Shown: positions 1-8,504 of the stretch, piece by piece
Position numbering within the stretch: the stretch's first letter is position 1
Layout of the letters: the number at the start of each line of letters is the position of its first letter
DNA from: Gammaproteobacteria bacterium
Lineage (GTDB): Bacteria > Pseudomonadota > Gammaproteobacteria > Pseudomonadales > Azotimanducaceae
DNA: 52,414 nucleotides
Direction of reading: 5' to 3'
NCBI GenBank assembly: GCA_002704225.1
Contig: PAFU01000048.1
Span: 23,512-75,925, forward strand
The notes under the pieces: model-generated
The model's database searches: none
What the model saw: the letters and a program-made list of their open reading frames with translations, nothing else
What the model was told of the DNA's origin: nothing
Made by a program: the position numbers and the translations under genes

Positions 1-654
1 CCAAGAACCGTGGTGGGCGGATTCTCCACTTCCAGTGACGATATCCAGTCCATCTCTCTAAGCGGATTGTTTCGATTGCAGCAGAATGCCAGCACGCGTT
101 CCCACCTAACCGTGGGGCTAGAACAGTCAATTGCAGATACCGATGCGACGGATACGGTACTGACCCCCATGGGTATGAACATGACGATGCGGCTGCCCTA
201 TGGCATGCAGATTGGCGATGAAAGCCTGCGCCTAAAGGCCGCATTGACCCATGTCTATAGCAACGAGGAATGGGTATTCGGTGGTCAGATCAGCGGCAAA
301 TTCAAGGTGGCAGCCGAGGATTGGCACTTTGGCGACAGCCAACAGGCCACCGTCTGGGCCCAGCGAGAGATGAACCGTCATTTGTCACTGTCGGGACGCC
401 TGACCTACGAACGAGCCAGTGGATTAGAAGGCATGGATGCCATGATCATGGCTCCCGTACAGACCGCCATACCGGCGAACTACGGCTATAAAAAATGGCG
501 CATCGGACTGGGTGCCAATGGGGTCGTCTCTCTGTTCCCCGGACAATCTGAGCGTCTGGGTATCGAGTTAGAGCTGCCCATCGATACGGACACCCGCGGC
601 GTACAGATGACGCCTGAGTGGCAACTCACCTTGGGCATTCAAAAAGCGTTCTAG
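1..654 (+). CDS. Outer-membrane beta-barrel protein, C-terminal part
   Basis: The frame is open from the first base, so the N-terminus lies outside the window and the GTG at 10 is probably internal. About 217 residues are visible. They alternate polar and hydrophobic residues in amphipathic strands separated by short turns, and the chain ends in Ala-Phe, the terminal aromatic typical of proteins folded into the outer membrane by the Bam complex. The visible pattern (LPYGMQIG, then a W-containing strand, then SLSGRLTYERASG) resembles the MetA-pathway-of-phenol-degradation type of barrel proteins (PF13557-like), as far as I can judge by eye. Substrate and partners cannot be read from this fragment. 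The next gene is convergent, so no operon partner is visible downstream. The barrel assignment is fairly sure; the subfamily is not. Confidence 0.6.
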   Translation, partial: PRTVVGGFSTSSDDIQSISLSGLFRLQQNASTRSHLTVGLEQSIADTDATDTVLTPMGMNMTMRLPYGMQIGDESLRLKAALTHVYSNEEWVFGGQISGKFKVAAEDWHFGDSQQATVWAQREMNRHLSLSGRLTYERASGLEGMDAMIMAPVQTAIPANYGYKKWRIGLGANGVVSLFPGQSERLGIELELPIDTDTRGVQMTPEWQLTLGIQKAF

Positions 655-800
655 CGAATCAGCGAAAACACCCGCTGGGACGAGGCACAAGCCTGTGAAA
701 GCATGGCAGTGCCCCCCTCGGCATTTTTTGCCGCCTAACGGACCGTCAGACAACCCAAGCAAAACGGTAGATCGGAGGGGACGTGTCCATCAGGGACGTG

Positions 801-820
801 GGCGCGGGATTACCCGCGCC
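801..820. terminator. GC-rich hairpin between convergent genes
   Basis: An 8-bp perfect stem (GGCGCGGG with CCCGCGCC) closes an ATTA loop. It lies between the end of the outer-membrane gene (654) and the end of the monooxygenase gene (847), which converge. No clear T-run follows on either strand, so it could be a weak bidirectional terminator or a stabilising 3' hairpin. Confidence 0.45.
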
Positions 821-846
821 GAAGAGGAGCGATCGCGCGTCGGCTG

Positions 847-2409
847 TTACTTGCCGGTGAAGCGCAGCAGGCTGTCTTGAGATCCGCCTGCCCCACCCAG
901 CAGATGCTGCAGGTAGGTTTCATAGGTATCCATCCACATGCCCTGGGAGCGCTCGCGGCCTGCTTCCACATCACTCTTGGTGCTTTTCATGTACCAGTTG
1001 TTGCATCGCAGCCAGACTTTGCCGTCTGCGGTGTTATTGCAACGCTCAGTCCAGGCTGTCACCGCCTCAGCTCTGGGCTCGACTTCGGTTTCACTCGCAG
1101 CCCGCATACGGCTCACCAAGGCAGCAATGTACTTACCCTGCTCTTCACAAAGCAGCGTCACGTTGGTGACGGGGTTCAGGCTTTGGGGACCGATCATCAG
1201 ATAGAAGTTAGGAAGATTCTCAACATGAATGCCCCACAGGGACTGGGGCCGGGTCATCTGCCAGTTATTCGCTTCATTGGCGCCATACTGGTCGGCCAAG
1301 GTCACTCCGTCGCGACCGGTAACGGGGAACGGAATGTGATTGCTGTCGAATCCCGTGGCATAAATCAGCACGTCCACGTCGTGACAGTCGCCACTGGCCA
1401 TTTCCACACCGGTTTCCGTTACGCCAATCACACCGTTGGGATCGTTAATCAACGTCACATTCGGTTTGTTGAACGTGGTGTAGTAGTCGTCGATAAAGAG
1501 CACGCGCTTGCAGAAAAACGGGTAGTCGGGCGTCAGTAACTCCGCCAGATCAGGATCGGTAACGTCCGCCCTGATGCGTTTGGCAATCGCGCCACACAGT
1601 TTGGCGTTCGCCTCTTCATCGTGCAGGGTTTCAAAGGTAAATGGCAGATCTGGGTTAGGCTGAGGTCCATTTTCCCAATCGATGAATCGAAGGCTCTCGC
1701 TGTAGCCGCCTTTCTTAAACGCATCCACAATTTCAGGGGGCGTAGGCTCATCGTCACGTGGTAGCGCCCAAGTTGCAGAGCGTTGGAACACGACCAAGCT
1801 TTCCACCTCATCAACGATACTGGTAATCACCTGAGCAGCAGAGGCGCCGGTACCGATAATGCCCACTCGCTTGCCTTTCAGATCGACGCTGTAGTCCCAC
1901 TGTGCCGTGTGAAAACTTTCCCCTTTAAAGCGCGCCATACCAGCCACTTCTGGCATACGCGGAGTGGACAGTGGGCCATTGGCGCTCACCACATGGCTAG
2001 CGTCATAGGATGCTCCGGCTTCGCCGTTGCGCATGTCTTGAGTATTAATCTGCCACTTTCCCTGACCTTGATATTCAACGCCGGTCACCTTGGTTGAAAA
2101 GCGTATATGGGACTGCAGCCCGCAGAATTCCACCAACTGATCTGTGTAATCGGCGATTTCGTTTTGAGTCACGTATTTTTTGGAGGGAATAAAACCAATA
2201 CGGTCGAGAAATGGCAGATACGCATAGGAAGGCACGTCGCAAGCTGCGCCCGGATAGCCGCCAACGCCGCCGTTTTGCCAAACCCCGCCCAAGGAAGAAC
2301 CCATTTCTAAAATGCAGAAATCTTCAATTCCTGCTTCCCTGAGAAAATAACCGCACAACAGACCCGAAAATCCGCCGCCAACAATGACCACTTCGTGGGA
2401 ATTCGACAT
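847..2409 (-). CDS. Flavin-dependent Baeyer-Villiger-type monooxygenase
   Basis: A 520-residue class B flavoprotein monooxygenase, predicted to use FAD, NADPH and O2 to insert oxygen into ketones, giving esters or lactones. The sequence shows an N-terminal FAD Rossmann motif GGGFSG (residues 11-16), the Baeyer-Villiger fingerprint F-x-G-x3-H-T-x2-W-D at 161-172 (D replaces the usual P), and a second dinucleotide motif GTGASA at 186-191 for NADPH. The length is normal for the family and no signal peptide is present, so it should be cytoplasmic. The start ATG has an AGGA about 10 bases upstream. It lies downstream of a short-chain dehydrogenase on the same strand, a pairing that suggests alcohol to ketone to ester oxidation of a cyclic or long-chain substrate; the actual substrate is unknown. 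Confidence 0.88.
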   Translation of the reverse strand: MSNSHEVVIVGGGFSGLLCGYFLREAGIEDFCILEMGSSLGGVWQNGGVGGYPGAACDVPSYAYLPFLDRIGFIPSKKYVTQNEIADYTDQLVEFCGLQSHIRFSTKVTGVEYQGQGKWQINTQDMRNGEAGASYDASHVVSANGPLSTPRMPEVAGMARFKGESFHTAQWDYSVDLKGKRVGIIGTGASAAQVITSIVDEVESLVVFQRSATWALPRDDEPTPPEIVDAFKKGGYSESLRFIDWENGPQPNPDLPFTFETLHDEEANAKLCGAIAKRIRADVTDPDLAELLTPDYPFFCKRVLFIDDYYTTFNKPNVTLINDPNGVIGVTETGVEMASGDCHDVDVLIYATGFDSNHIPFPVTGRDGVTLADQYGANEANNWQMTRPQSLWGIHVENLPNFYLMIGPQSLNPVTNVTLLCEEQGKYIAALVSRMRAASETEVEPRAEAVTAWTERCNNTADGKVWLRCNNWYMKSTKSDVEAGRERSQGMWMDTYETYLQHLLGGAGGSQDSLLRFTGK

Positions 2410-2517
2410 AACAAAATCGTCCTATACAACTGTCAAGTGGGCCGCTTTACCGACCCTTGAGAAGCCGGAGAGTATGCCACAAGTTGCTTCAGGCGGCCCC
2501 CTCTTCGCAGGGCGCAG

Positions 2518-3345
2518 TCAGTCGAGAAAGGACGATGGCGTTTCCGCATTGTCGCCAAACAGCATTTTGGCAAAGGGTGAAACATCGGGGCCCTGGCGCA
2601 GATGATGCCCTCCGTCCACGGGCAGGCTGACACCAGTAACCCAGCTTGCCGCGTCGCTGCAAAGATACGCGACCGCCTCGGCAATATCGTTGACCAGTCC
2701 ATGGCGGGCAATGGGCATCTTTTTCAGATAGTCCTCATACACCGATTCCGTGCCAAGCAGTCCACTAGCGATTTCGGTTTCAACCAAACCGGGACAAACC
2801 GAATTCACTCGAATCGCGCTGGCGCCAAGCTCATCAGCACAGTTACGAACCAACATATCGATGGCTGCCTTGCTCATGCAGTAAGCGGCCATATGCGGAT
2901 GGGTGCGCAGGCCCGCAATGCTGGAAATCGCGCAGAGTGCCCCGCCTCCGTTGGCGGACATAATTCTGGCGGCATGCTTGAACACCAATAGCGTCCCCTT
3001 GGCGTTGATTCGCATGATCTCGTCGTATTGATCTGCGTCTTGGGCGGCTATGGGGGATAGGCCTCCAACCCCTGCGTTGGCCAGCACTTTTTTCAGCGGT
3101 GCCAAGCGATTCATTTGTGACAAGGCGCTAGCCACCGTTCCTTCATCCGCCGTGTCCCCGACGAAAAGCGAGATGTTGGCATTTGGTTGATTGCGTAAAA
3201 TGGCGTCGCGTCCTGCGATCAACTTGCGTTCGGTGCGGCCCAAGAGACCAACCGCCGCGCCCTGGGTCGCGAATTTGTCAGCGCTTGCCAAACCAATGCC
3301 CGTGCCGCCGCCGGTTACCAATGCGGAATGTGTTGCAGCATCCAT
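2518..3345 (-). CDS. Short-chain dehydrogenase/reductase (SDR)
   Basis: A 275-residue classical SDR that should oxidise an alcohol or reduce a ketone with NAD(P). The glycine-rich cofactor motif TGGGTGIG is at 11-18, the NAG motif at 90-92, the catalytic serine near 141-142, and the Y-x3-K pair at Y155 and K159. The C-terminal half carries the usual NSVCPG and W-x-TG-x3-P-VDGG features. The length is normal and there is no targeting signal. The gene sits 108 bases upstream of the Baeyer-Villiger monooxygenase on the same strand, so the two are probably co-transcribed and act in sequence. The substrate cannot be read from the sequence; many such SDRs are annotated as glucose or 3-oxoacyl-ACP reductases on weak grounds. 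Confidence 0.88.
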   Translation of the reverse strand: MDAATHSALVTGGGTGIGLASADKFATQGAAVGLLGRTERKLIAGRDAILRNQPNANISLFVGDTADEGTVASALSQMNRLAPLKKVLANAGVGGLSPIAAQDADQYDEIMRINAKGTLLVFKHAARIMSANGGGALCAISSIAGLRTHPHMAAYCMSKAAIDMLVRNCADELGASAIRVNSVCPGLVETEIASGLLGTESVYEDYLKKMPIARHGLVNDIAEAVAYLCSDAASWVTGVSLPVDGGHHLRQGPDVSPFAKMLFGDNAETPSSFLD

Positions 3346-3404
3346 AATCGTTTTCCAGTCTCTTTGCAGTGTCCAAAATCCTAACGTATCCCGGCATATC
3401 GCCG

Positions 3405-4052
3405 CTAACAGTTGGAGAAATCTTGATCAACGCAGGTTTTGGCCCGGGCTTGGGCTCGCGTCACTTCGGCTTCCGCCATCCCCGAGGCCAAACGCTCGCG
3501 ACTCTCCATGGCATTGGGGTACCCATTGGCGGACGCGATGTTGAACCACATATGGGCTCTGACCGGGTCGCGAAAGGTTCCCACACCGTTGGCGTAAGCA
3601 ACCCCTAAGTTGTACTGGGCTGGCGCATAGCCCAACGAGGCAGCCTGCTGATTCAGACGCACCGATTCTTTAAAATTCTGGATCACGCCTGCTCCCTTCA
3701 AATGCAGGGCACTCAATGCAGCCAGACCCTCGGGAGACTGTTGTTCTGCGGCCTCGGTATACCAGCGCGCAGCAATCTTGTGGTCTGAGTCGGTTCCTAA
3801 GCCCTGCTCATACATAACGCCGAGGCGGTATTGTGCTTGGGCATCGCCGCCTTCGGCCAACGCATCGTAGAGATCAAGAGCGGTGACAAATTCTCCGCGG
3901 TCAAAGGCATCGCCCGCCTCGAGCAACCCTTCGGCCTGGAGCACTGGCGCACTCAACTGCAGCAGCCACCCCAAGAGAAGGCTAACGCAGGTAAGCCGAC
4001 AGTCTGGTTTATTCGGATGATTGATCTTTAGAAGCACCGCATTCTCACGCAT
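3405..4052 (-). CDS. Secreted Sel1-like repeat protein
   Basis: A 215-residue protein with an N-terminal hydrophobic stretch (about residues 19-40, ending near LQAEG) that looks like a signal peptide behind an unusually long polar lead of about 18 residues. The mature part contains roughly three Sel1-type helical repeats with the A-x2-x-LG-x-M-Y-x2-G-x-G pattern, clearest near AQYRLGVMYEQGLG and AQYNLGVAYANGVG. Sel1 repeats are TPR-like helix pairs that bind other proteins. It is probably periplasmic and acts as a scaffold. It is on the same strand as, and upstream of, the SDR and monooxygenase pair, with a gap of about 60 bases, but no functional link is obvious. The start could be internal to the long N-terminal lead. 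Confidence 0.8.
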   Translation of the reverse strand: MRENAVLLKINHPNKPDCRLTCVSLLLGWLLQLSAPVLQAEGLLEAGDAFDRGEFVTALDLYDALAEGGDAQAQYRLGVMYEQGLGTDSDHKIAARWYTEAAEQQSPEGLAALSALHLKGAGVIQNFKESVRLNQQAASLGYAPAQYNLGVAYANGVGTFRDPVRAHMWFNIASANGYPNAMESRERLASGMAEAEVTRAQARAKTCVDQDFSNC

Positions 4053-4145
4053 GTAACGACGAAACTGGCAGCCTTTTACAGCCGCCCTATCCCGTCATGT
4101 AATCGGCATCGACGGCTTGTTTCTTTAAGGCTTTTTACCGCGAAC

Positions 4146-5198
4146 CTAAAACCGACGATTCTCGCCAATTTTCAAGACCCAAGCATTTTCTTCTCCTAGG
4201 CCCTGATCTTCTGCGGCCCTGAGAAAGCGTCGGGGTGGCTCATCCAGCGGTTCATCGGACAAATCGAAGGTGCCGAAGTGCATACCCACTGCTGACTGCG
4301 CCGCCAAATCCAGCGCAGTGGTGACTGCCTCCTCCGGATTGATATGAGAAGCCTTCATCATGGCTCTGGGCGTATAGGCCCCTATGGGAATCGCCGCCAA
4401 ATCAAACGGTCCCAACCGTTTGCCAATCGCTTTGAAACCCGAAAAATAGCCCGTATCCCCAGCGTGATAGAAACGACGATCGGGGCCGATCACAGCCCAG
4501 GAAGACCAGAGCGATTTGTTGGTATCCGTCAGACTACGCTTACTCCAATGCTGGGTCGGTAAACAGTGTACGGTAACAGCGCCGAGCTCAGCCCGTTGCC
4601 CCCAATTGAGCTCAGTCACGTTACCAATACCCGCAGAGCGCAGCAAAGCCCCATTGCCTTCGGGGACCAGAAACACTGTGTCCGGATCGCGTTCTGCCAG
4701 GGTGCGCAGCGTCGGCAAATCTAGGTGATCGTAGTGGTTGTGGGAGATCGTGACAAAATCGATGGCGGGCAAATCACTGATGGCGATTCCCGGCTGCACG
4801 AAGCGCCGCGGACCAAGAGCGGGCACCGGGCTTGGCGTGTTGGACCAGATGGGGTCCGTAAGAAACGTCATGCCGCCCATTTGCACGACGAAGGTCGAAT
4901 GCCCTACCCAAGTAATCATGGGTGTCATGTCAGCAACATTGGCGCGCAACAGGCTGCCATCGTTTGGCACGCGCTGAGGTGCGCCATCACTCGATCGAAA
5001 GTAGGTTCCGAGGCGCCGAAGCATAAACGGCAGTCTCACGCCAAGGCCGCCTTTATCTAGATCACCTATCGGATTGGAAAATTCGCCGCGGTCGTTCAAC
5101 TCGGCCTCTGCTAAGGAGGCCACTGCGTTGGCACGCGTCGGCTGCGCCCACACCACAACCAAAAGACTCAGCAAGCCTGACGCTATTGTACCGCGCAT
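4146..5198 (-). CDS. Exported metallo-beta-lactamase-fold hydrolase (NAPE-PLD/UlaG-like)
   Basis: A 350-residue protein with an N-terminal signal peptide (cleavage likely around ALA-like residues 18-26) followed by a metallo-beta-lactamase fold. WVGHST (97-102) and FLTDPIWS (112-119) are typical of the NAPE-PLD/UlaG branch, and the metal motif H-N-H-Y-D-H is at 153-158, with further His and Asp ligands at PTQHW and HAGDTGY. Family members are phosphodiesterases or lactonases acting on N-acyl phosphatidylethanolamine or sugar lactones. The export signal suggests action on envelope lipids or external esters in the periplasm, but that is inference. A GGAG lies about 10 bases before the ATG. The gene is divergent from the nitroreductase gene at 5328. 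Confidence 0.85.
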   Translation of the reverse strand: MRGTIASGLLSLLVVVWAQPTRANAVASLAEAELNDRGEFSNPIGDLDKGGLGVRLPFMLRRLGTYFRSSDGAPQRVPNDGSLLRANVADMTPMITWVGHSTFVVQMGGMTFLTDPIWSNTPSPVPALGPRRFVQPGIAISDLPAIDFVTISHNHYDHLDLPTLRTLAERDPDTVFLVPEGNGALLRSAGIGNVTELNWGQRAELGAVTVHCLPTQHWSKRSLTDTNKSLWSSWAVIGPDRRFYHAGDTGYFSGFKAIGKRLGPFDLAAIPIGAYTPRAMMKASHINPEEAVTTALDLAAQSAVGMHFGTFDLSDEPLDEPPRRFLRAAEDQGLGEENAWVLKIGENRRF

Positions 5199-5240
5199 CC
5201 ACTTTCACTCCGTATTAATCGGCCCTCAGTATGATAATGA

Positions 5241-5262
5241 GCGCGTGCAAAGCGCGTGCAAA
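5241..5262 (+). repeat. Tandem 11-bp direct repeat in a divergent promoter region
   Basis: The 11-mer GCGCGTGCAAA occurs twice with no gap (5241-5251 and 5252-5262). It lies in the 129-base region between divergent genes, just downstream of a -10-like TATGAT at 5230-5235 on the plus strand. It may be a direct-repeat operator or a replication-slippage duplication; the sequence alone does not decide. Confidence 0.7.
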
Positions 5263-5327
5263 TCCGCCGAAAAAGGCTAGAAATCCGTGAACAAATAAGA
5301 CATGTTTGGCCTCAGGGGGATGAAGTT

Positions 5328-5963
5328 ATGGATCTATACGAGGCTATGAGCACGTTACGTGCCGTTCGCCGTTTACGCTCGGACCCGATCGATGAAGCGA
5401 TTGTCGAGCGAGTACTGACCGCGGCGACTTGGGCACCTACCGGTGGCAACACGCAGCCTTGGCGCATTGTGGCGCTCACCGATGCCGATAAAAAACAGGC
5501 ATTGCAGGACCTATACAAACCGCACTGGGACAGCTACCTGCCCGGCTACGAAGCCCGGCTGTCGCATATGCCGGAGGATGCTCGAGCATCCAGCATCAAG
5601 GCCATGGACGCGGGCAATTATCTTGCAGCCCATATGCATGAAGCGCCGCTGATCGCTGTCTTCTGCTTCAACCCGAAACTGATGACGATTACCGACAGTG
5701 AGTTGGATCGCCCAAGCGTCGTCGGCGGAGGGTCGGTCTATCCCGCGGTACAAAATTTCTTGCTGGCCTGTCGTAACGAGGGGCTGGGCTGCGTGCTTAC
5801 GACCCTTTTGTGTTACGAAGAGGATGCTGTTAAAGAACTGCTCGGCATACCCGAAGACTGGTATCCCTGTGCTCATATTCCCGTGGGGTATCCCGTCCTT
5901 GGCGGCCACGGCAGCATCCGGCGTCGCGCGCTGGATCAGATGGTTCGTTACAACACATGGTGA
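5328..5963 (+). CDS. Nitroreductase-family FMN oxidoreductase (first copy)
   Basis: A 211-residue flavoprotein of the nitroreductase fold. I chose ATG 5328 because AGGGGGA sits 7 bases upstream and the protein then begins at the conserved helix MDLYEAM followed by the R-A-V-R-R-L flavin-binding segment; a longer frame exists upstream but lacks family features. WAPTGGNTQPWR (about 35-46) binds FMN phosphate and the isoalloxazine, and the GLG-containing helix near residue 150 is also typical. Family members use NAD(P)H to reduce nitro groups, quinones, flavins or unsaturated bonds, and some dehalogenate. It overlaps the following PhyH dioxygenase gene by 7 bases, so the two are translationally coupled. 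A second, quite different nitroreductase lies at 14800. The substrate is unknown. Confidence 0.87.
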   Translation: MDLYEAMSTLRAVRRLRSDPIDEAIVERVLTAATWAPTGGNTQPWRIVALTDADKKQALQDLYKPHWDSYLPGYEARLSHMPEDARASSIKAMDAGNYLAAHMHEAPLIAVFCFNPKLMTITDSELDRPSVVGGGSVYPAVQNFLLACRNEGLGCVLTTLLCYEEDAVKELLGIPEDWYPCAHIPVGYPVLGGHGSIRRRALDQMVRYNTW

Positions 5964-6919
5964 GTACGGTGCCTCATTACGCAACAGCGCCTCTTGATGG
6001 ACCAGAAGTCCTACCACTGCCTGCGCTAACTCAGGATCGAGCACAAGCCATGAGCGACCTCAGCGAATACGGCTGCTGCATACTCACAGATGTGCTGTCC
6101 CCAGAGCGAATTGCGTTACTGAAAACGAAAATGGATCAGCAGTATGAGGCCGAAGAGGCTCTTGGAGAGCTGACGCCGGACCGGGGGCGCAGCAATAAAA
6201 TCGTCATCCCCAATCTGATCAACAAAGGTCAACACTACCTAGAACTGGTTAGCCACGAAGACACCGAGGCCCTTGCCAGCCACGTTCTTGGCAAACAGTG
6301 GCTGCTGTCCAGCCTGACGGCGCACATGTTTAAGGGCACGACCCCAGAGGTTGAACTGGTTCACCGCGATCAAGGCCAAGTGCCTGCCAGTTTGGATCAA
6401 CCAGCACTGTTGAATCTGTTTTACCTGCTCGACGATTTTACCCCTGAACGCGGTAGCACCGTGGTTTTTCCCGGCAGCCACCGATGGCCATTAGCCCACC
6501 GGGTCCACCCGCCCGCTGCCGAAAAGGGTGCGCAGGTCACGGTGCCTGCTGGCAGTCTGTTCGCCTTTGAAGGCCGGCTGTGGCATGCCACTGGCGCAAG
6601 CCAGACCGGTCACCGCCGGCGCGCGTTGTCGGTTTTTTGCTCGGCGCCTTGGCTTCGGCAGCAAGAGAATGCTCTGGCCGCAACGAGCCACGATTTATTG
6701 GAAAATGCCGATCCAACATTGCGGGCACGCCTAGGCCTCAAGACCTACGGCACGCTGGGTAACGTTAATGGTACGAGAGTGCCCCATCAGCGAGTCGCCT
6801 TTGGCAGCGTCGACGTTGATTTGCCCGACTTTTTGATTGGTGAAAACGCGCAGCTGATCCCAACGGGCAAAACGCGATTACCCCAAAGTCTCAATACCAA
6901 ATACAGCACGGACGTTTGA
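5957..6919 (+). CDS. Phytanoyl-CoA dioxygenase (PhyH) family protein, first copy
   Basis: A 320-residue non-haem Fe(II)/2-oxoglutarate dioxygenase of the PhyH family. The iron facial triad is visible as H136-x-D138 and the distal H210 (WHATGA), with arginines at 220-222 suited to bind the 2-oxoglutarate carboxylate; the double-stranded beta-helix strand FPGSHRW (171-177) is typical. These enzymes hydroxylate lipids, polyketides or small metabolites rather than only phytanoyl-CoA. The start ATG overlaps the end of the nitroreductase gene, which argues for a shared operon and perhaps sequential action on one compound. A second PhyH-type gene follows at 8505 after a transporter gene. No signal peptide is seen, so it should be cytoplasmic. 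The substrate cannot be assigned. Confidence 0.87.
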   Translation: MVSTVPHYATAPLDGPEVLPLPALTQDRAQAMSDLSEYGCCILTDVLSPERIALLKTKMDQQYEAEEALGELTPDRGRSNKIVIPNLINKGQHYLELVSHEDTEALASHVLGKQWLLSSLTAHMFKGTTPEVELVHRDQGQVPASLDQPALLNLFYLLDDFTPERGSTVVFPGSHRWPLAHRVHPPAAEKGAQVTVPAGSLFAFEGRLWHATGASQTGHRRRALSVFCSAPWLRQQENALAATSHDLLENADPTLRARLGLKTYGTLGNVNGTRVPHQRVAFGSVDVDLPDFLIGENAQLIPTGKTRLPQSLNTKYSTDV

Positions 6920-6971
6920 GGATTGAATGCCCCGTCTTTTGAATAATTAGCACAAGCAGTAAGTCGAATTT

Positions 6972-8489
6972 ATGTCAGAAACAACAGCACCAGCTCAAAA
7001 ATCACTCAGCACGTTTCAACTTGCCTCCTATGGCGCGCCATCGATGCCTCTGTCCATGGTCTCCCTACCCCTAGCCGTGTATTTGACGCCGGTTTACGCG
7101 GATTCCGCAGGCTTTGGACTCAGCTTGGCCTTTGTCGGTTTGATGCTGGCCTTATCACGCGTATTCGACGGAATTACCGACCCGGTCATCGGCTTTCTTT
7201 CCGATCGAATCCGTACCCGTTGGGGACGCCGCAAACCCTTCGTTCTCATCGGCATGCCGATCTTTATGCTGGGCGTGTGGCTACTTTGGATTCCCCCCAT
7301 TGAATTTACCGAGGTCACTTGGCTCGGCATGACGTTCAATACAGGTTATCCCTATCTACTGGGCGTGCTGGTCATTATGTATGTGGGCGCGACCATCAAG
7401 GATGTGCCCTATTCCGCCTGGGGTGCAGAGCTTGCCCAGGGCTACAACGAACGAACGCTGGTGATGAGTTGGAAAGAAGCCTTCACTGTCTCAGGTTCGC
7501 TCATCGGCGCTATGTGCCCGGCGATTATCGTGTTTTGGGGCTATACCAAGCCCACGGACAACGTTTATTTTCTGACCATTGCGCTGATGTTCATCATGCC
7601 GGTGTTAGTCTTCAACCTGCTTTATTCTGTCCCCGAACATCCGGTAAAGGAACAAAACACCAGCCGTATGTCTCTGCGCGACAGTTTTCGCTACGTTTGG
7701 GCAAACGAACCCTATCGCGTTTTGGTGATCATCTTTTTGTTCTCAACCATCGGGTCAGCGATGACCAACTCGTTGAGTTTTTTCTTCGTCAAGCATGTGT
7801 TGCTCGCCGGAGATCTGTACGGTTTTTATCTGGCCCCCTATTTCATCTCGCAGATTGTTGCCATTCCTCTATGGTTCAAGCTTTCGGCCAAAATCGGCAA
7901 GCATCGGGCCACCATGGTCGCGATTTTCTGGTACGCCCTGTGGTCTTGCTTTATTCCCTTGATCGCCATTGCACCGCAAGCATGGTTCGATGCCTTTGAA
8001 CTGAGCAAGGTGCTCTCATTCTTGCCCGACAGTTGGCTGGCCGGCATGAACGCACAATTCGACGGCATCCCAACCGGCAAGTTCGCTTTCTTCATTGGCG
8101 TGATGTGCCTGAAAGGCAGCGCTATCGGCGCGCTGAGTGCTCTGCCCTATGCCATGGCCGCTGACGTGATTGACTTAGACAGTGCTCGCACAGGCAAACG
8201 TCAGGGCGGCGCCTATTTCAGCATTTGGACCATGACACGGAAACTGGCGTACGCCCTAGGATTGGTGGTGGGCACAACCGCCGCCACCATCGTTGGTTTT
8301 AACTCCCTGGCCGACCCTATTGGCGACCCCAACACCGCCTACTCTCTGATCTGGCTGGCCTGCCTCTATTCCATCGTTCCCGCGCTGTTCAAATTCATCG
8401 CGGTACCCATGCTTTGGCGCTACCCGCTGACGGAAGAAAAGCTTCGGGAAGTGCAGCAAGAAATTGCTGCTGGCAAACAAACCGCATGA
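6972..8489 (+). CDS. GPH-family (MelB-like) sodium/proton symporter
   Basis: A 505-residue inner-membrane transporter of the glycoside-pentoside-hexuronide:cation symporter branch of the major facilitator superfamily, with about 12 hydrophobic segments. The family hallmark between helices 2 and 3 is clear: DGITDP at 66-71 followed by S-D-R and RWGRRKPF at 83-90. The middle part repeats a degenerate version, KIGKHR. The length is slightly above the usual 450-480. It lies 52 bases after one PhyH dioxygenase and 15 bases before another, so it probably imports (or less likely exports) the compound those enzymes modify. GPH proteins classically carry sugars, but marine lipid-degrading bacteria carry many GPH-like proteins of unknown substrate. 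Confidence 0.88.
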   Translation: MSETTAPAQKSLSTFQLASYGAPSMPLSMVSLPLAVYLTPVYADSAGFGLSLAFVGLMLALSRVFDGITDPVIGFLSDRIRTRWGRRKPFVLIGMPIFMLGVWLLWIPPIEFTEVTWLGMTFNTGYPYLLGVLVIMYVGATIKDVPYSAWGAELAQGYNERTLVMSWKEAFTVSGSLIGAMCPAIIVFWGYTKPTDNVYFLTIALMFIMPVLVFNLLYSVPEHPVKEQNTSRMSLRDSFRYVWANEPYRVLVIIFLFSTIGSAMTNSLSFFFVKHVLLAGDLYGFYLAPYFISQIVAIPLWFKLSAKIGKHRATMVAIFWYALWSCFIPLIAIAPQAWFDAFELSKVLSFLPDSWLAGMNAQFDGIPTGKFAFFIGVMCLKGSAIGALSALPYAMAADVIDLDSARTGKRQGGAYFSIWTMTRKLAYALGLVVGTTAATIVGFNSLADPIGDPNTAYSLIWLACLYSIVPALFKFIAVPMLWRYPLTEEKLREVQQEIAAGKQTA

Positions 8490-8504
8490 CGAAGAGCCAG
8501 TTCA

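Noticed and set aside
877-1539. Long open frame antisense to the Baeyer-Villiger monooxygenase
   Set aside because: It is on the opposite strand of a well supported gene, with no family features and no ribosome site.
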